A DNA stretch of 64,000 nt from Kocuria marina (GTDB taxonomy: Bacteria; Actinomycetota; Actinomycetes; Actinomycetales; Micrococcaceae): NCBI RefSeq assembly GCF_000786655.1, contig NZ_JROM01000016.1, positions 483,781 through 547,780 of the forward strand, in the 5' to 3' direction. Under the pieces are notes generated by a model that was given only the letters and a program-made list of their open reading frames with translations, ran no database searches and had not been told where the DNA came from. Shown here in pieces: positions 1-9,102 of this stretch. A program made the position numbers and the translations under genes. Within the stretch, counting starts at the first letter, position 1. The number at the start of each line of letters is the position of its first letter.

Positions 1-1445
1 ATGTGCTCCCGGGTCGCCGGGTCCGCGTGGGCCGCCTCCCGGTCCACGATCTCGCGCACCGACTCGGTCGCGGACTGGAAGTCCGGATCGTCGTACGTGC
101 TGAGCCAATCGGCGAACGGGTGTTGCGGTCCCGCGACGCGGGCACGCCGCGTGAGCTCGGCACCCACGTGGGCGTAGAGCCAGTAGCACGGCAGGATCGC
201 GGCGGAGCCCACCACAAAGCCGTCCTGGCCCGTGCGCGCCAGCAGGAAGTCCGCGTAGCTGCTCGTGACCTCGCTCGGCGGTGAGGGCTCCCGGTCACCC
301 AGGCGGGCGCGGTGCAGCGCGGACTCCACCGAGACCACGGAGGCCGACGCCGCCGCGAAGTGTTCACGTGAGCGCTCGTCCGGGGCGGACGCGGCGAGCA
401 GGGCGAGGGCCCGGGAGTAGTACTGCAGGTACTGCATGTCCTGGTCCAGGTACTGCTCGAACTCGGCCGGGTCCAGGGTGCCGTCCCCGAGGCCCCGGAT
501 GAACGCGAGGGCCGCGATCCGCTCACGCACCGGTGCACTCTGCTCCCACAGCTCGTCGGTGAACCGGGGTGCATCGGATTCCGCGGCGGCAGACGTCACG
601 AACGAGGGATCCGCGATCAGGTGTTGGACGTGGTGCATGTGGTGCACGGGTCCGTTGCCGTGACCCACGTGCAACTCGTCCGCACCGCGCAGCGCACCTC
701 GCAACCACGTGCGGGCCGTGCGGATCGCCTCCGGCCAGTCCCCGGTCCGCGCCACGACCGTGGCCACCGCGGAGGACAGCGAGCACCCGGTGCCGTGAGT
801 GTTGTGGGTGTGCACCCTGCGGCCCTCGAACAGTGCGGCGGGTTCGTCCTGCCCGGGCAGCAGCAGGGCGTCCGGGGTCGTGTCCCCGGCCAGGTGGCCG
901 CCCTTCACGAGGACCCGGGTGTGGAACGCCGTCGCGACCGCCCGGCCCTGCTCAAGCGCCTCGTCCCACGTCCCGGCCACGGGACGCTCGGCCAGCACCG
1001 CGAGTTCCGGAAGGTTGGGGGTGATCAGGTCCGCGTGGGGCAGCAGCTCCCGCAGGGCCCGCTCGGCGTCGGGACGCAGCAGTCGGCCACCGGCCGTGGC
1101 GACCATGACGGGGTCGATCACGACCACGGGTGCGCGCCCCACCATGAGCCAGTCCCGGACCGTGTCGATGACCTCCACGGAGCCGAGCATCCCCACCTTG
1201 ATCGCGTCCAGGGTGACGTCCCCGGCGACCGCGTCCAACTGGTCCCGCAGGACCTGGACGGGTGGGGTGTGCACGCTCACGACGCCCCGGGTGTTCTGGG
1301 CGACCACCGCGGTGATCACGCTCAGCCCGTACCCGCCCAGTGCGGCGATGGATTTCAGGTCCGCGGCGTGACCCGCCCCGCCCGTGGGATCGGTTCCGGC
1401 GATCGAGAGGACGCGGGGTATGGCGGTAGAAGGCGTGGTGTCCAC
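1..1445 (-). CDS. thiD-tenA: Bifunctional hydroxymethylpyrimidine(-phosphate) kinase / TenA-type thiaminase fusion (3' end outside window)
   Basis: The N-terminal ~260 residues read as ThiD, which phosphorylates HMP and HMP-P for thiamine synthesis: a ribokinase-fold start (SIAGTDPTGGAGHAADLK), the VVIDPVMVATAG segment and the anion-hole/catalytic stretch NTHGTGCSLSSA. The rest is TenA/thiaminase II-like (EFEQYLDQDMQYLQYYSRA, LPCYWLYAHVG, then DWLSTYDDPDF), which salvages HMP from degraded thiamine. ThiD-TenA fusions are known in actinobacteria. The GTG start was chosen because an AAGGGA Shine-Dalgarno lies just upstream, inside the 3' end of a TPP riboswitch that precedes the gene. About 481 residues are visible. 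The C-terminus and stop codon lie beyond base 1, so completeness cannot be judged. It is the last gene on its strand after the rne terminator and probably monocistronic in what can be seen. Confidence 0.9.
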   Translation of the reverse strand, partial: MDTTPSTAIPRVLSIAGTDPTGGAGHAADLKSIAALGGYGLSVITAVVAQNTRGVVSVHTPPVQVLRDQLDAVAGDVTLDAIKVGMLGSVEVIDTVRDWLMVGRAPVVVIDPVMVATAGGRLLRPDAERALRELLPHADLITPNLPELAVLAERPVAGTWDEALEQGRAVATAFHTRVLVKGGHLAGDTTPDALLLPGQDEPAALFEGRRVHTHNTHGTGCSLSSAVATVVARTGDWPEAIRTARTWLRGALRGADELHVGHGNGPVHHMHHVQHLIADPSFVTSAAAESDAPRFTDELWEQSAPVRERIAALAFIRGLGDGTLDPAEFEQYLDQDMQYLQYYSRALALLAASAPDERSREHFAAASASVVSVESALHRARLGDREPSPPSEVTSSYADFLLARTGQDGFVVGSAAILPCYWLYAHVGAELTRRARVAGPQHPFADWLSTYDDPDFQSATESVREIVDREAAHADPATREH

Positions 1446-1450
1446 GACAA

Positions 1451-1525
1451 TCCCTTCGCTAGTACGAGCTAGATCAGGTTCGACGGGTGTGTTCTCAGCC
1501 GCAGTGCGCGGCACCCCGTGTGTGT
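1451..1525 (-). promoter_or_regulatory. TPP (THI-box) riboswitch
   Basis: Read on the minus strand, the leader contains the conserved THI elements in order: GGGGTGCC, GGCTGAGA, then ACCCGTCGAACCTGATCTAG, then TACTAGCGAAGGGA. These match the pyrimidine- and pyrophosphate-sensor helices of TPP aptamers. The terminal GAAGGGA is also the only plausible Shine-Dalgarno for the GTG start 5-6 bases later, which suggests translational repression when TPP is bound. No separate terminator hairpin lies between aptamer and gene. Confidence 0.93.
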
Positions 1526-1538
1526 GCCCCCGATCATG

Positions 1539-1574
1539 CCACAGGGGCACCCGGAATCCCGGGTGCCCCTGTGG
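1539..1574 (-). terminator. Terminator hairpin downstream of rne
   Basis: Perfect 16-bp inverted repeat (left arm CCACAGGGGCACCCGG) with a 4-base loop lies between the rne stop and the TPP riboswitch. There is no U-tract, as is usual for actinobacterial terminators. It separates rne transcription from the thiamine gene. Confidence 0.75.
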
Positions 1575-1608
1575 TGCTCGCGTGGCGACGGATCCCGCCG
1601 CCGGTCGC

Positions 1609-4600
1609 TCAGTCCTGCTTGCCGGTCATCGTGATGTCCTGGGCCTTGACGCCCACACCCACGATGGTGGGCTGGTCACCGGTCGCCGCGGGTGCCGCGG
1701 CACCGGCCTCCGCCGTGAAGCGGCTGACCTGCCGTTCCTGCGTGTACTCGTGGGTCTCCACGCTCGCGGTTCCGGGCGCGGCAGCCGGTGCCACGGCACG
1801 CCGCGACCCGCGACGCCGTCGAGCCGGAGCCGCCGGCGCCTCCGCCGGCCGGTTCCCGCCGGCGGACGGCGCCGCCCCGGGAGTCTGCTGCTGCGCGGCA
1901 CCCGACTGCGCGGCACTCGTCTGCCCTGCACCGGATTGCGCAGTCCCGGAGTTCGACGGCGCGTGTCCTGCGGCCGACCGCTTCGACACGGCCTCCCGCG
2001 GCTGGGACGCGGCGTCCGCATCCTGAACGGCACCCCCGGTCGAGGATTCGTCCTCGCCCGCATCCGTGAACGCGGCGCTCAGCGAATCCAGGGACAGGGC
2101 CTCCTGGGTGTCCTCGCTCCCCCGCTGCTCGACCTGCCCGTGGGGCAGTTCGATGACCTCGCCGTGGATCGTGAGGCTCGCGGACGAGTCCCCACCGGAA
2201 CGGTCCTCGGACCGCGAATCCCCGCGGGAGTCGTTCCCGGAATCGTCCCGGCCGGAACCGTCGTTCTGCGCGGCGTTGTCCTCGCCCTGCTGACCGCGAC
2301 CACGGCTGCGCTTACCGCGGCGCTTGCGGCGACGGCGCCCACCCTCGGACTCCCCGTGGGAGTTCTCGGACGCGTGCTCCCCGCCCTGCTGACCGCGGGA
2401 GGTCTGCTGCTCCTGGGAACCGGTGTCCTCGGCCTGCCCGCCCCCGGACTGCGGTGCGGTGCCCTGGGAAGCCTGCCGTGCGGCGTCGTCGGACTCGTCG
2501 TGGGAGGAGGCCGCGGCGATGTTCGCGAACGCCGTGCGGGTGGCCTCCACGCGCGCCTGGTCCTGCTCGTCCGAGCCGTGGTGCCGGTTGCCGTTCTTGG
2601 GCTTGTCCTGCGCACCGTTGTGCTGCTTGTTGCGCGAGCGCTTGCGCTCGTGCCGGTTGCCGCGGTGGTCGGAGGGGGCCGCGCCGGAGCGACCCTTCAA
2701 GGGGTGGTCGTGGACCACGACGCCGCGGCCCGCGCATTCCTCGCACGGCTCGGAGAAGACCTCGAGCAGCCCCGTGCCCATGCGCTTACGCGTCATCTGC
2801 ACGAGACCCAGGGAGGTCACCTCGGCCACCTGGTGCTTGGTGCGGTCGCGACCCAGGCACTCCACGAGCCGGCGCAGCACGAGATCGCGGTTGGACTCCA
2901 GGACCATGTCGATGAAGTCCACCACGATGATCCCGCCGATATCCCGCAACCGCAGTTGCCGCACGATCTCCTCGGCGGCTTCGAGGTTGTTCTTGGTCAC
3001 TGTCTCCTCGAGGTTGCCCCCGGAGCCCGTGAACTTGCCGGTGTTGACGTCCACCACGGTCATGGCCTCGGTGCGGTCGATCACGAGCGATCCGCCGGAG
3101 GGCAGGAAGACCTTGCGCTCCAGGGCCTTCTGGATCTGCTCCTCCACGCGCATGTGCTCGAAGAGGTCGTCATCGCCGGTCCAGCGCTCGAGGCGGTCCA
3201 GCAGGTCGGGCGCCACGTAGGTCACGTAAGCCTCGATGTTGTCCCACGCCTGCTCGCCCTGGACCACCATGGCGGTGAAATCCTCGTTGAAGACGTCCCG
3301 CACGGTCTTGATGGTCAGGTCCGGTTCCGCGTACAGCATCTCCGGGGCCAGCGTCTTGGTGGACTCGGCCTTGTCCTGGATCTGCTCCCACTGCGAGCGC
3401 AGCCGGTTGATGTCGTTGGTCAGCTCGGTCTCGGAGGCACCCTCCGCCGCAGTGCGCACGATCACGCCCGCACCCTCCGGCAACCGGTCCTTGAGGATCT
3501 TCTTCAGCCGCTGGCGCTCCACGTCCGGGAGCTTGCGGGAGATCCCCGTCATGGAACCGCCCGGGACGTAGACGAGGTAGCGACCGGGCAGGGACACCTG
3601 GCTCGTGAGCCGAGCACCTTTGTGCCCCACGGGGTCCTTGGTGACCTGCACGAGCACGGTGTCCCCGGACTTCAGGGCGTTCTCGATCTTGCGGGGCTTG
3701 CTGCCCAGCTCGGCGGCGTCCCAGTCCACCTCACCGGCGTAGAGCACGGCGTTGCGGCCGCGGCCGATGTCCACGAAGGCGGCCTCCATGGACGGCAGCA
3801 CGTTCTGCACCTTGCCCACGTACACGTTGCCGATCAGCGAGTCCTGCTGGGTGTGCGAGACGAAGTGCTCGGCAAGGATCCCGTCCTCGAGCACACCGAT
3901 CTGGATCCGGTCGTCCTTCTGCCGCACGAGCATCTTGCGCTCCACGGATTCGCGCCGGGCCAGGAACTCGGCCTCGGTGATCACGTGGCGGCGGCGGCCG
4001 AACTGCCGGGACTCACGACGCCGCTGGCGCTTGGCCTCGAGCCGCGTGGAACCTTTGACCCCGGTCACCTCGTCGCGGCCCGTGCCCTCACCGGCACCGC
4101 GCGGGGCCCGGACCCGGGTCACCGAGCCGTCGGACTCGTCCACGAGTTCCATGTCCTCGTCACCGCGACGCCGCCGGCGACGCCGCTTGCTCGTGACCTT
4201 GCCGGACTCGTCGTCATCGCTGTCCGCGTCCTTGCGCGCGGCCCGCTCGGTCTCGCGCTGGGCGTCGCGTTCCTTGGCGGCCTCGCGCAGGCGGGCGGCC
4301 TGTTCCTCGGCGGCCCGGCGGATCTCGTCCGGGTCCGGGGCGTGGAACATGAGGGAGGCGCCGGGACCGAAGGCCCCGAAGTTCTCCTGGGTGCTGGGCT
4401 GGTCGTTCGCGGACTCCCCGGCCTGCTGGGTCTGCTCGACCTGCTCGTCCGTCTCGCGGGCGCGCTCGGCGGCGTCACCGGCTGCGTCCTCGACCTCGAG
4501 TGCGATCTCGTCCTCGATGCTCTCCGCGGGCTGCTCGGCCTCGGGGATCTCGGCCACCGGGATCTCGCGCGCGGACGCGTCCTCGGCGCCGGCATCCGCG

Positions 4601-4866
4601 GACGGGGCTGCCGGAATGTCGGAAGCGGCGGCCTCGGACGTCGGATCGGACGTCCCCCGATCCTCGGCGGGCGCGTCGGTCGTCGCGGGTTGCCCGGTAG
4701 CGGTGTCGGCGGGCACGGCGGCGTCGGGCTCGGGGTGGGGAACGGCGTCGTCGTCGGCCGGTGTGGCGGGCGTGACGGCGGGATCGGTGGTGGTGCTGTC
4801 CTCGACGGGGGTGGTGGTGGCAGCCTCGAGGGATGACTGTTCCGCGTTGTCCTTCTCAGGTTCCAT
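1609..4866 (-). CDS. rne: Ribonuclease E/G family endoribonuclease
   Basis: Single-strand-specific endoribonuclease for mRNA decay and rRNA processing. From the chosen start it is 1085 residues: an acidic Ala/Glu-rich N-terminal extension (about 1-300), an S1 RNA-binding domain around 315-420 (IQIGVLEDGILAEHFVSH onwards), the RNase E/G catalytic core with the metal-binding aspartates in VVDVNTG (near 604) and VVDFIDM (near 649), and a zinc-link CEECAGRG near 704. A long disordered tail follows, rich in Arg blocks, Gly and Gln, which in this family is the scaffold region. The extension before and tail after a central core is the usual actinobacterial layout. The ATG at the listed start follows AGGAG at 11-base spacing; the frame stays open about 98 codons further upstream, but that stretch is Arg/Pro-rich and looks non-coding. 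Confidence 0.93.
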   Translation of the reverse strand: MEPEKDNAEQSSLEAATTTPVEDSTTTDPAVTPATPADDDAVPHPEPDAAVPADTATGQPATTDAPAEDRGTSDPTSEAAASDIPAAPSADAGAEDASAREIPVAEIPEAEQPAESIEDEIALEVEDAAGDAAERARETDEQVEQTQQAGESANDQPSTQENFGAFGPGASLMFHAPDPDEIRRAAEEQAARLREAAKERDAQRETERAARKDADSDDDESGKVTSKRRRRRRRGDEDMELVDESDGSVTRVRAPRGAGEGTGRDEVTGVKGSTRLEAKRQRRRESRQFGRRRHVITEAEFLARRESVERKMLVRQKDDRIQIGVLEDGILAEHFVSHTQQDSLIGNVYVGKVQNVLPSMEAAFVDIGRGRNAVLYAGEVDWDAAELGSKPRKIENALKSGDTVLVQVTKDPVGHKGARLTSQVSLPGRYLVYVPGGSMTGISRKLPDVERQRLKKILKDRLPEGAGVIVRTAAEGASETELTNDINRLRSQWEQIQDKAESTKTLAPEMLYAEPDLTIKTVRDVFNEDFTAMVVQGEQAWDNIEAYVTYVAPDLLDRLERWTGDDDLFEHMRVEEQIQKALERKVFLPSGGSLVIDRTEAMTVVDVNTGKFTGSGGNLEETVTKNNLEAAEEIVRQLRLRDIGGIIVVDFIDMVLESNRDLVLRRLVECLGRDRTKHQVAEVTSLGLVQMTRKRMGTGLLEVFSEPCEECAGRGVVVHDHPLKGRSGAAPSDHRGNRHERKRSRNKQHNGAQDKPKNGNRHHGSDEQDQARVEATRTAFANIAAASSHDESDDAARQASQGTAPQSGGGQAEDTGSQEQQTSRGQQGGEHASENSHGESEGGRRRRKRRGKRSRGRGQQGEDNAAQNDGSGRDDSGNDSRGDSRSEDRSGGDSSASLTIHGEVIELPHGQVEQRGSEDTQEALSLDSLSAAFTDAGEDESSTGGAVQDADAASQPREAVSKRSAAGHAPSNSGTAQSGAGQTSAAQSGAAQQQTPGAAPSAGGNRPAEAPAAPARRRRGSRRAVAPAAAPGTASVETHEYTQERQVSRFTAEAGAAAPAATGDQPTIVGVGVKAQDITMTGKQD

Positions 4867-5327
4867 GTGAAGTTGTGCTCCTGCTCGGGACACCGCCCGC
4901 ACCCGGGCCCGAGGTGTGCTCGGTCGGTCGAGCCGGTGTTCGCCACGCGGCCGCCGGAAGTCAAAGTCGTACTCGCGGGCGCGGCGTGTGTCACGCGCAC
5001 TGTCCGCGAGCCGGCGGATGCCCGAGTCGCTGGGTCCGTGGGGACCGCGAACTTGCCCCGATCCGGACGCGCTCGATCCTGTGAGAGCCGCGGGTCCGTA
5101 CCGAGGGAGATCGGTGTTCCTGCCGGGCCGGTTCCTCACGTGCGGCTGAGGCCCGACCACTGGCAGTATCTCACAGTCACCTCGGGCCGGGGCGCATTCC
5201 GGGTGGTCCGGACCACATTCCGCCGGCCGGACGACGGCGCGTGTACGGGGTGTGTGCCGGCGTCACCCGCCGTCACAGGCGGCCCGCGCCCGGTGGGGCG
5301 TCATGCGCGTGGTCTACGATCGGGCGC
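4867..5327. other. Divergent intergenic region between rne and the VKOR gene
   Basis: About 460 bases without a convincing gene. It holds the candidate rne promoter on one side and the leaderless promoter of the VKOR-family gene at the other end. The frames open through it show shadow-type composition (Arg/Pro/Gly-rich) and no start signals. I see no repeat or structured RNA in it. Confidence 0.6.
4966..4994 (-). promoter_or_regulatory. Candidate promoter of rne
   Basis: On the minus strand GTGACA and TACGAC are separated by 17 bases, 100 bases upstream of the rne ATG. This gives a predicted untranslated leader of about 90 bases. Match to the sigma-70 consensus is moderate, so this is a suggestion only. 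Confidence 0.4.
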
Positions 5328-5330
5328 GTG
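5315..5330 (+). promoter_or_regulatory. Leaderless-type -10 element (TACGAT) for the VKOR gene
   Basis: TACGAT ends 7 bases before the GTG start, which would place the transcription start at or next to the first codon. No Shine-Dalgarno is present in the gap. Confidence 0.6.
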
Positions 5331-5966
5331 AGCTCAACATCCGCGACCACCCCCCTGACCGACCGGACGCCCGAGACGACTCCGGCCCCCGCCACCCGTT
5401 CGGACCGCTCGTGGGCCGTGCTCGCGGTGATCTTCTCGATCGTGGGTTTCGCCGCATCGGCCGTGCTCGTGGCGGAACGGCTCGCGATCTACAAGGACGC
5501 GGGACACCGCACGAGCTGCGACATCAACGCGTGGCTCTCGTGCGGCACGGTCATGCGCACCCCCCAGGCGGAACTCTTCGGCTTCCCCAACCCGTTCATC
5601 GGGATCGTGGCGTACGCCGTGGTGATCGCCGTGGCCGTGGGCGTGCTCGCCGGCGCCCGTTATGCCGGGTGGTTCTGGTGGTTGCTCTGGCTGGGGATCG
5701 CCGCCGGCTCGGTGTTCACCCTGTGGCTGTGGTGGCAGACCACGTTCCACATCAACGCCCTGTGCCTATACTGCATGATCGTGTGGTGCGCCCAGACCCT
5801 GTTGCTCGCGCACACGACCGCCCGGATGCGCCGCGCCGGCCTGATCGGTTCCTCGCGTGGCACCGCCGCCGGTTCCGCCGCGTGGGCGTGGCTCCTGGGC
5901 ATCGGGGTGCTCGTGATCGTCTTCGGGATCATCGCGGTGCGCTTCTCGACCGCGATCTTCGCCTGA
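5328..5966 (+). CDS. Vitamin K epoxide reductase (VKOR) family integral membrane protein
   Basis: Quinone-linked disulfide-generating membrane protein that, in actinobacteria, reoxidises extracytoplasmic DsbA-like thiol oxidases. About 212 residues: a Thr/Pro-rich cytoplasmic N-terminus, a first membrane segment (VLAVIFSIVGFAASAVLV), the loop cysteine pair in SCDINAWLSC, more membrane segments, and the active-site CxxC in NALCLYCMIVW near residue 147. A final hydrophobic segment (GIGVLVIVFGIIAVRF) closes the protein. The internal GTG was chosen because it sits exactly one leaderless spacing after TACGAT; translation from further upstream would add a Pro/Arg-rich stretch without homologous features. 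Convergent with the methyltransferase gene. The soluble DsbA partner is not obvious in the window. Confidence 0.9.
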   Translation: MSSTSATTPLTDRTPETTPAPATRSDRSWAVLAVIFSIVGFAASAVLVAERLAIYKDAGHRTSCDINAWLSCGTVMRTPQAELFGFPNPFIGIVAYAVVIAVAVGVLAGARYAGWFWWLLWLGIAAGSVFTLWLWWQTTFHINALCLYCMIVWCAQTLLLAHTTARMRRAGLIGSSRGTAAGSAAWAWLLGIGVLVIVFGIIAVRFSTAIFA

Positions 5967-5986
5967 GCCGTCCGCCGACGCCGCGC

Positions 5987-6709
5987 TCAGACGGCGTGCG
6001 CCTCGAACACCATGATGGGGTGCGTGCCGTCGAACGGCGTCCGCTGCCAGTCGCCCCAGACCGCGTCGACCTCGAACCCGGCGCGCCGTAACTGGTCGGC
6101 CAGGACGTCGCGGTCACGGAAGGCCAGTTCCGACTCCTCCACCACGAGCTCATCCGATGACTCGAAGTGGTTGTGGAACCGCAGCAGGACCCGGCCCCGT
6201 GCGAGTTCCTCCACCTCACACCATTCCCGCAACGGCCCGTGCTGCGTGTCCCGCACGGTGGGCTCGGACTGACGCCACCCGTCCCAAGCTCGAACGGCCG
6301 GGTTGCGGCTCTCGAAGGCGAGCGTCGCGCCCTCGCGCCCGAGCTCGCGGAGGTCGCCCAGCGTGCGTTCCCACGCGGGGTCGGGGATGTGCTGGGCCAC
6401 GTTCCCGGTCATCACGATCAGATCGAAGCCGGTGTCGGGGACCGACCGCGTGTCGCCCTCGATCCAGGTCACACGCTCCGCCCCGGGCCTGTTCCGGGCA
6501 TAGCTGATCATGGCGCGCGAAGGATCCACGCCCACGACCGTGCGGTCCGGCGCCGCGAGGGTGACGGTCAGGATGCCCGTCCCGCACCCCACATCGAGCA
6601 CCGCGCGGGCGTCCGTCCCTTCGGCGAGGGACCGGAAGTAGTCATGGTCCGGCCCGTCCGGGTTGTCGCCGTCGTACAGGTCGACGATCCGCGGGTCGTA
6701 GTCGGTCAT
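5987..6709 (-). CDS. Class I SAM-dependent methyltransferase
   Basis: About 240 residues with the classical Rossmann methyltransferase motifs: motif I VLDVGCGTGILTVTLA near 45-60, the acidic end of strand 2 in VVGVDPS, and motif II-like FDLIVMTGNVAQHI. The substrate cannot be told from the sequence. The ATG (MTDYDPRIVDLYDG) was chosen over an upstream in-frame start that reads through the end of ndk in Pro/Arg-rich nonsense. It starts 16 bases after the ndk stop, so the two are probably cotranscribed. Confidence 0.8.
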   Translation of the reverse strand: MTDYDPRIVDLYDGDNPDGPDHDYFRSLAEGTDARAVLDVGCGTGILTVTLAAPDRTVVGVDPSRAMISYARNRPGAERVTWIEGDTRSVPDTGFDLIVMTGNVAQHIPDPAWERTLGDLRELGREGATLAFESRNPAVRAWDGWRQSEPTVRDTQHGPLREWCEVEELARGRVLLRFHNHFESSDELVVEESELAFRDRDVLADQLRRAGFEVDAVWGDWQRTPFDGTHPIMVFEAHAV

Positions 6710-6725
6710 GGATTGACAGCTCAGG

Positions 6726-7139
6726 TCAGCTGAACCAGATGCCGATCTCCCGCTCGGCGGACTCGGGCGAGTCGGAGCCGTGCACGAGGTTCTTCTGCAC
6801 CTTCTCGCCCCAGTCCCGGCCCAGGTCGCCGCGGATCGTGCCGGGGGCGGCCGTGGTGGGCTCGGTGGCACCGGCGAGGCTGCGGAAGCCCTCGATGACC
6901 CGGTCCCCCTCGACCACGGCGGCCACGACGGGCCCGGAGAGCATGAACTCCACGAGCGGCTCGAAGAACGGCTTGCCCTGGTGCTCCTCGTAGTGCTGCT
7001 CGAGGATCTCGCGGGTCGCGTTCACGAGCTCGAGTTGCGCGAGCGTGTAGCCCTTGGCCTCGATGCGGGCCAGGATCTGCCCGGTCAGGCCGCGCTGGAC
7101 GCCGTCCGGCTTCACGAGGACGAGGGTGCGTTGCGTCAT
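6726..7139 (-). CDS. ndk: Nucleoside diphosphate kinase
   Basis: Transfers the gamma-phosphate of ATP to NDPs through a phosphohistidine, balancing (d)NTP pools. The 137-residue length is exactly the family size. [17 protein letters not shown] at the N-terminus and the active-site histidine in NLVHGSDS near residue 120 are diagnostic. AAGGAG precedes the ATG by 6 bases. A terminator hairpin upstream isolates it from folC-DUF4233, and a TAGGCT -10-like hexamer lies just inside that interval, so it likely has its own promoter. Confidence 0.97.
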   Translation of the reverse strand: MTQRTLVLVKPDGVQRGLTGQILARIEAKGYTLAQLELVNATREILEQHYEEHQGKPFFEPLVEFMLSGPVVAAVVEGDRVIEGFRSLAGATEPTTAAPGTIRGDLGRDWGEKVQKNLVHGSDSPESAEREIGIWFS

Positions 7140-7207
7140 GTGCTTCTCCTTGCTGCGGACCCACGCGGAGTCCTCGGTCGATCAGGTTCCGTTCCGAGCC
7201 TAACGGC

Positions 7208-7243
7208 CCGCGGTCCCCGGACGGCAACGCCCGGGGACCGCGG
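7208..7243 (-). terminator. Terminator hairpin after the ileS-folC-DUF4233 operon
   Basis: 13-bp perfect inverted repeat (left arm CCGCGGTCCCCGG, loop of 10 bases) about 15 bases beyond the DUF4233 stop codon and upstream of ndk on the same strand. Confidence 0.75.
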
Positions 7244-7257
7244 CTGGGAGACGGTGA

Positions 7258-7701
7258 TCACGTCAGGGGGTTCTCGGCCTCCCAGCGGCGTTGTTCCTCC
7301 GCGCGCCGCACGTTCTCACGATCCATCGCGCCACCCTTGACCACGGCGTACCACCAGGCCAAGGCGCACAGCACACCGATCACGAACATCGAGGGCACGA
7401 GCACTCCCGTGGCGATGAGTACGACCTGCAACACCCACCCGAGGGTGTACCCCCACGGCTTGCGCAGGAGGCCGCACGTCAACAGGAACACCACGGCGAG
7501 CACCACCGATCCGCCCATGAGCCCCAGCTTCCCGGCCGTGCTCCAGTCCCTCGCCACCAGTCCGAAGGCCGCGAGGGCAGCGAAGAACACGATGAACGCC
7601 TCGATGGAGAGCACGCTCGAGGCGAACATGGTCTTGATCGAGCGTGGCTTCTTGGGCTGGCCGGGGCGCCATTCGCGCTGGGCCTTGGTCATGCGGGCCA
7701 T
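7258..7701 (-). CDS. DUF4233 family four-helix membrane protein
   Basis: 147-residue membrane protein with a basic N-terminus (MARMTKAQREWRPGQPKKPR), four hydrophobic segments (around SIEAFIVFFAALAAFGLVA, LMGGSVVLAVVFLLTCGLL, LGWVLQVVLIATGVLVPS and MFVIGVLCALAWWYAVV) and a charged cytoplasmic tail. This is the DUF4233 pattern; function unknown. In many actinobacteria this gene sits directly between folC and ndk, as here. AAGGAG precedes the ATG. It follows folC by 30 bases and ends the operon. Confidence 0.85.
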   Translation of the reverse strand: MARMTKAQREWRPGQPKKPRSIKTMFASSVLSIEAFIVFFAALAAFGLVARDWSTAGKLGLMGGSVVLAVVFLLTCGLLRKPWGYTLGWVLQVVLIATGVLVPSMFVIGVLCALAWWYAVVKGGAMDRENVRRAEEQRRWEAENPLT

Positions 7702-7731
7702 CGGGCTCCTTCCGTGGTCGGGGCGGCGGGC

Positions 7732-9102
7732 TCAGAGTCCGAACAGCACACGGGCCTCACCCACCACGGTGATCGAACCGGTGACGAGCACCGCGCCGTC
7801 GAACTGCTCGCGGGCCGCGGCGTCCTGGATGGCCGCGGCGCACGCGTCGTCCAGTCGCTCGCTCACGTGCACGGCGTCCTCGTCGAAGCCCATGTCCTCG
7901 GCGATCTCCGCGAGTTCCTCGGGTGCCACGGCGCGCGGGGACTGGGAGCGGGTGCACCACAGTTCGAGCTCGAACTCGTGGTACTCGTCCGCGAGCACGC
8001 GCATCATCTCCGCGGCGTCCTTGTCCCGCAGCACGCCCACCACCAGGTTGAGCTTGGTGAACGTGAAGGCCTCGCGCACTGCGGCCGCCGAGGCCAGCAG
8101 CCCGTGCGGGTTGTGGGCCGCATCCAGGATCACCGGCGGTGCCTTGCGGGCGAGCTCGAGCCGCCCCGGCGAGGAGACCGCACCCAGTCCCGTGGCCACG
8201 AGTTCGGGGTTCAGGGGCTTCTCCCCTCCCCCCAGGAACGCCTCGACGGCGGCCACGGCCACGGCGGCGTTCTGCGCCTGGTGGGCCCCGAACAGCGGCA
8301 GCATGAGATCCGGGTACTCCCCGGCCAGTCCCTGCACGGTGATGACCTGGCCGCCCACCGCGGTGGACCGCCCGGTCACGGCGAACTCCACGCCCTCGAA
8401 GCGGAACGGGTCACCGAGCTCCCGAGCCCGGTCCAGCAGGACCTGCGCGGCCTCGGGTTGCTGCACGGCACTCACGAGGAAACCCTGGGGCTTGATGATC
8501 CCGGCCTTCTCCCGGGCGATCTGCCCAACGGTGTCCCCGAGCATGGTGGTGTGGTCCAGGCCGATCGGGGTCACCACGGACACCGCGGCGTCCGCGACGT
8601 TGGTCGCGTCCCACGTGCCACCGATGCCCACCTCCAGGACCATGACGTCCACGGGTTCGTCCGCGAACACCGCGAACGCCAGGACCGTGAGGGTCTCGAA
8701 GTACGTGAGGCGGGGAGCGCCGTCGGCCTCGAGCTTGCTGTCCACGAGCTCGAGGTACGGGGCGATCTCCGAGTAGATCCGCACGAACGTCTCGTCCGGG
8801 ACGGGTTCGCCGTCGATGCTGATCCGCTCCGTGACGCGCTCGAGGTGCGGGCTGGTATACCGGCCCACGCGCAGGTCGTGGGCGAGCAACAGCGACTCGA
8901 TCATCCGGGCCGTGGACGTCTTGCCGTTGGTCCCGGTCACGTGCACCACGGGTGCGCTGCGGTGCGGATCCCCGAGCGCGGCGACCGCGGCGGCCACGGC
9001 GTCCAGCCGCGGCGCCATCCTGTCCTCCGGCGCCCGACTCAGCAGGTGCTGGTAGATATTCTCGACCGATGCGAAGTCCTCGTGCTCCTGGGCCCCGCTC
9101 AC
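7732..9102 (-). CDS. folC: Bifunctional folylpolyglutamate synthase / dihydrofolate synthase
   Basis: Adds glutamate to dihydropteroate and to reduced folates. 456 residues, in the usual range. The Mur-ligase-type P-loop [12 protein letters not shown] lies near 55-66, the second family motif [19 protein letters not shown] follows, and [10 protein letters not shown] marks the C-terminal domain. The GTG start overlaps the ileS stop in a GTGA, so translation is coupled to ileS. This ileS-folC adjacency places a folate gene under the isoleucine-responsive T-box, at least partly. Confidence 0.95.
   Translation of the reverse strand: MSGAQEHEDFASVENIYQHLLSRAPEDRMAPRLDAVAAAVAALGDPHRSAPVVHVTGTNGKTSTARMIESLLLAHDLRVGRYTSPHLERVTERISIDGEPVPDETFVRIYSEIAPYLELVDSKLEADGAPRLTYFETLTVLAFAVFADEPVDVMVLEVGIGGTWDATNVADAAVSVVTPIGLDHTTMLGDTVGQIAREKAGIIKPQGFLVSAVQQPEAAQVLLDRARELGDPFRFEGVEFAVTGRSTAVGGQVITVQGLAGEYPDLMLPLFGAHQAQNAAVAVAAVEAFLGGGEKPLNPELVATGLGAVSSPGRLELARKAPPVILDAAHNPHGLLASAAAVREAFTFTKLNLVVGVLRDKDAAEMMRVLADEYHEFELELWCTRSQSPRAVAPEELAEIAEDMGFDEDAVHVSERLDDACAAAIQDAAAREQFDGAVLVTGSITVVGEARVLFGL

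Noticed and set aside
1384..4836. Very long open frame (1150 codons) on the plus strand opposite rne
   Set aside because: Antisense shadow of a GC-rich gene: composition is Leu/Gly/Arg/Val repeats mirroring rne, no ribosome binding site, no domain. rne itself has clear S1 and catalytic motifs.
4867..5160. 98-codon N-terminal extension of rne
   Set aside because: No Shine-Dalgarno at the upstream start, Arg/Pro-rich; AGGAG precedes the downstream ATG and a promoter candidate lies inside the extension.
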